Origin: DASRDR01 sp963812945 [NCBI: uncultured Candidatus Rokubacteria bacterium]
GTDB taxonomy: Bacteria > Methylomirabilota > Methylomirabilia > Rokubacteriales
Direction of reading: 5' to 3'
Length of the DNA stretch: 31,922 nt
Assembly (NCBI GenBank): GCA_963812945.1
Contig: CAWEXD010000001.1
Span: forward strand, 1-31,922
The notes beneath the pieces are model-generated. The model did no database searches. It had not been told where the DNA came from and worked only from the letters and a program-made list of their open reading frames with translations. The translations under genes were made by a program, and so were the position numbers. Shown here piece by piece: positions 30,126 through 31,922 of the stretch; the first letter of the stretch is position 1, and each line of letters starts with the position of its first letter.

Positions 30126-31424
30126 CTACGCGAGCGACTTCTGGAGCTTGGCCAGGTCCTTCAGACCCTGCGGCACCGTCAGGGTCCCGCGGATGATGTT
30201 CTGGACGATCGGGATCGCCTTCGTGTCGTACTCCCCGTACCACGGCTCCTTGTAGGCCGCGATGGCCTTGCCCTTCTGGTACTGCGCCTTCAGGAGCTTC
30301 AGATCGACCCAGTTGTCGTAGGACTTCACGATCTCGGGGTGGTCGTACATCTCGGGATACGGGTTGTCGAGGCCGGCGATCAGGCACCACTGCCGCTGGA
30401 CGTACCAGTCGCCGTTCAGGTTGCCGCCGAGGAACCGCACGAGCTTCCAGGCATCCTCCAGGTTCTTCGACTTGGCGTTGATCGTATACCCGTCCGTCCA
30501 CATGTACGTCTGGCCGGTGCCCGGGTACATCGCCATCTTCGCCTTCTTGGGCGCGAGCTTCGAGTTCTCGGGCTCGCCGGCGCTCGACTTCAGGTAGTAG
30601 GAGTGGGTCGTCGTGTAGGCGTAGCGCCCGGTCCAGAAGAGGCGATGCGTGTCGGTCGACGAGGTCTTGGTCAGGACCTCCGGATTGACCAGCTCGGCCT
30701 TCCACGCTTTCTGCCAGCGCTCCATCGCGCGGGCGGCGCCCGGCTCCTGGTCGACGATCACCTGGTTCTTCGCGTCGAAGATGTTCGCGCCCTCGGAGAA
30801 GCAGTCGCTCATGAACTGCTGCATCGTGCCCGAGGGACTGTTGTTCCAGTTGGGTAGGTAGGGGGTCTCGCTGACCTTGTCGCGCTTGAGCTTCATGGAA
30901 TGGTCCATAAGCTCGTCCCAGGTCTTCGCGGGTGCCTTGATCCCCGCCTGCTGCAGCATGGGCTCGTTGTAGATCAGGACGAACAGGCTCGTGAAGTACG
31001 GAAGCGACGAGAGCGAGCCGTCCTTGTTCTTGAGGCTCTCGAGGTTCGCCGGCGTCATCTTTTTCTTGAGCTCGTCGACACCCGGCAGGTCGTCGATCTT
31101 GCGAAGCAGACCGTTCTCGTGCCAGCGCTCGCGGAAGCCGTGCTGGCAGTACATCACGTCCACCACCTCGCCGGCGAAGGCGCGCGTCTCCATCGTCGGG
31201 TGATACTGGGCCCACGGGATGGCCTCGTACTTCACCTGGCCCCCGTGCTTCTTGTTGTAGAACTCGACGTAGTCCTTGACCGTATCGGGCTTGAAGACCC
31301 AGCCGCTCAGGTTGATGGGCTTGTCGGTCGCGCGGGCCGGCCGGGCTCCGGCCCCGGCGAGCGCCGTCGAGGCCCCCAGCATCCCTGCGCCCTTGAGGAA
31401 GGTCCGGCGGTCCAGTCGGCTCAT
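30126..31424 (-). CDS. Tat-exported sugar ABC transporter substrate-binding protein (SBP family 1)
   Basis: A 432-residue binding protein with a twin-arginine signal (DRRTFLKG, Arg6-Arg7, hydrophobic run to about residue 32), so it is exported folded. The mature part is a family 1 extracellular solute-binding fold: ETRAFAGEVVDVMYCQHGF, FTSLFVLIYNEPMLQQAG, TWDELMDHS and YTINAKSKNLEDAWKLVRFLG, core SKNLEDAWKLVRFLG. Cargo is likely a sugar or sugar-like compound. The ATG has a GGGAGGAA site. It is the first gene of the importer operon, preceded by a promoter at 31486-31515. Confidence 0.94.
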   Translation of the reverse strand: MSRLDRRTFLKGAGMLGASTALAGAGARPARATDKPINLSGWVFKPDTVKDYVEFYNKKHGGQVKYEAIPWAQYHPTMETRAFAGEVVDVMYCQHGFRERWHENGLLRKIDDLPGVDELKKKMTPANLESLKNKDGSLSSLPYFTSLFVLIYNEPMLQQAGIKAPAKTWDELMDHSMKLKRDKVSETPYLPNWNNSPSGTMQQFMSDCFSEGANIFDAKNQVIVDQEPGAARAMERWQKAWKAELVNPEVLTKTSSTDTHRLFWTGRYAYTTTHSYYLKSSAGEPENSKLAPKKAKMAMYPGTGQTYMWTDGYTINAKSKNLEDAWKLVRFLGGNLNGDWYVQRQWCLIAGLDNPYPEMYDHPEIVKSYDNWVDLKLLKAQYQKGKAIAAYKEPWYGEYDTKAIPIVQNIIRGTLTVPQGLKDLAKLQKSLA

Positions 31425-31464
31425 GGCGATTCCTCCCCGCGTTCGGTCGAGCGTGGTCGGTTCT

Positions 31465-31511
31465 CGAGACGTGCCGATGCTTGGAATTCTGGGCGAGCGG
31501 CCCGAGACGTG
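31465..31511. repeat. Direct repeat CGAGACGTG flanking the promoter
   Basis: CGAGACGTG occurs at 31465-31473 and at 31503-31511, 38 bases apart. One copy overlaps the -35 of the sugar importer promoter and the other lies just past the predicted start, a placement typical of operator pairs. No regulator gene is adjacent. Confidence 0.35.
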
Positions 31512-31515
31512 TCAA
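31486..31515 (-). promoter_or_regulatory. Promoter of the sugar importer operon
   Basis: Minus-strand TTGACA (31510-31515) with an 18-base spacer to CAGAAT (31486-31491, four of six). The predicted start is near 31479, leaving a leader of about 55 bases before the binding-protein start. Confidence 0.55.
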
Positions 31516-31549
31516 GGCCACCGCCACGCTCGATGGGCTCGGCTATCTC

Positions 31550-31591
31550 TGGACGGCCTTCGGCCTGTGGTGGACGGCCTTCGGCCTGTGG
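31550..31591. repeat. Exact 21-bp tandem duplication
   Basis: Two identical 21-base units (31550-31570 and 31571-31591) stand head to tail, each containing the small inverted repeat GGCC-TTC-GGCC. They lie in the spacer between the right-edge gene and the sugar importer promoter, about 35 bases upstream of the -35. Confidence 0.8.
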
Positions 31592-31685
31592 CGACCGTGG
31601 GCTAACGGTGGACTCACGGCCGCGCCGGAGGAGGGGCCGCCCCGGGCGGATGGGATGCGCTACCGAGGTCCGCTACTCGGGCAAC

Positions 31686-31922
31686 TCAGCGGCGGTGCGA
31701 TCGAGCGGCGGCGGATCGCGCCGGGAGCAGGGGCGCCCGCGATCGCCCCTCGCGGGCCGCCGGCGACGTGCCGGCCGCGGGCCGCCTGGCTCGCGACAGC
31801 TCGGCCTGGAGGAAGCGGCGCACCGCCGGATCGGGCTCGAGCCCGATGGCGCGCCGGTAGGCCTCGGCGGCGGCCTGCGCGCGGCCGGTCCGGGCGAGAG
31901 GGCAGCCCGCGCCGCCCAGTAG
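31686..31922 (-). CDS. 3' end of a TPR-ending protein, possibly ECF sigma factor (partial)
   Basis: The minus-strand frame runs from the right edge to a TGA at 31686 and encodes the last 78 residues of a protein. Its first half has a tetratricopeptide-like motif (RTGRAQAAAEAYRRAIGLEP, then DPAVRRFLQAEL). This closely resembles the C-terminus of DUF6596-type ECF sigma factors, which end in GR-AEAAAAYRRA-L ... RRFL. A plain TPR protein is the alternative. The remaining tail is rich in arginine and alanine and may be less conserved. The 5' part lies beyond the window, so identity is tentative. Confidence 0.5.
   Translation of the reverse strand, partial: LLGGAGCPLARTGRAQAAAEAYRRAIGLEPDPAVRRFLQAELSRARRPAAGTSPAAREGRSRAPLLPARSAAARSHRR

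Overview
This window comes from a very GC-rich bacterial chromosome. Genes are tightly packed, and the G/C-rich third positions give many long antisense shadow frames. Gene content points to an aerobic or facultative heterotroph with a periplasm and Tat export: a Tat-exported sulfite dehydrogenase with a c-type cytochrome, two ABC importers for organic solutes, a Rieske oxygenase and a chromate/oxyanion resistance operon. The style (GTG starts, GTGA/ATGA gene overlaps) resembles Candidatus Rokubacteria/Methylomirabilota or other soil high-GC lineages. That taxonomic guess is inference. No rRNA, tRNA, CRISPR array, insertion sequence or prophage was found.

Left block (100-6034, all minus strand). 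Transcribed right to left: a VOC-family protein, a DUF1499 membrane protein, then a tightly coupled run of a Tat-exported molybdenum sulfite dehydrogenase (sorA-like), a small mono-haem cytochrome c (sorB-like), a protein with duplicated CxxC...CxxH modules, a BtpA-family TIM-barrel protein and an AMP-binding acyl-CoA ligase. Several of these genes overlap by 4 to 26 bases.

Chromate block (6224-12260, minus strand). One run of six genes starts at an AT-rich, repeat-bearing promoter: ChrB; a superoxide dismutase-rhodanese fusion; an ornithine cyclodeaminase/mu-crystallin-family protein; the chromate transporter ChrA; a ChrB-domain protein fused to a low-molecular-weight phosphatase/arsenate-reductase-like domain; and a cytoplasmic beta-propeller. 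ChrB, ChrA and SOD (ChrC) form the known core of chromate resistance. The other members and the two fusions make this the most unusual system here.

Middle block (12300-20584). After about 560 bases with no recognisable gene come a lipoprotein-like NAPE-PLD-type metallo-beta-lactamase (plus), a small holin-family membrane protein (minus), and a plus-strand run of a fused MFS/spermidine-synthase-like protein, a Rieske oxygenase and a GSA-aminomutase-like aminotransferase. A cold-shock protein (minus) follows, with a good promoter and a long, strongly structured leader. Divergent from it is a two-domain CopC-type copper protein.

Right block (20699-31922). A five-gene peptide-type ABC importer operon (dppABCDF order, minus) has a perfect 12-bp inverted repeat at the dppA/dppB junction. 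Then come a polysaccharide-lyase-like exported protein (plus), a class-C beta-lactamase-like serine hydrolase (minus), and a sugar-type ABC importer (binding protein plus two permeases, no ATPase in view; minus) with its own sigma70-like promoter. The 3' end of a TPR-ending protein, possibly an ECF sigma factor of the DUF6596 type, is cut by the right edge.
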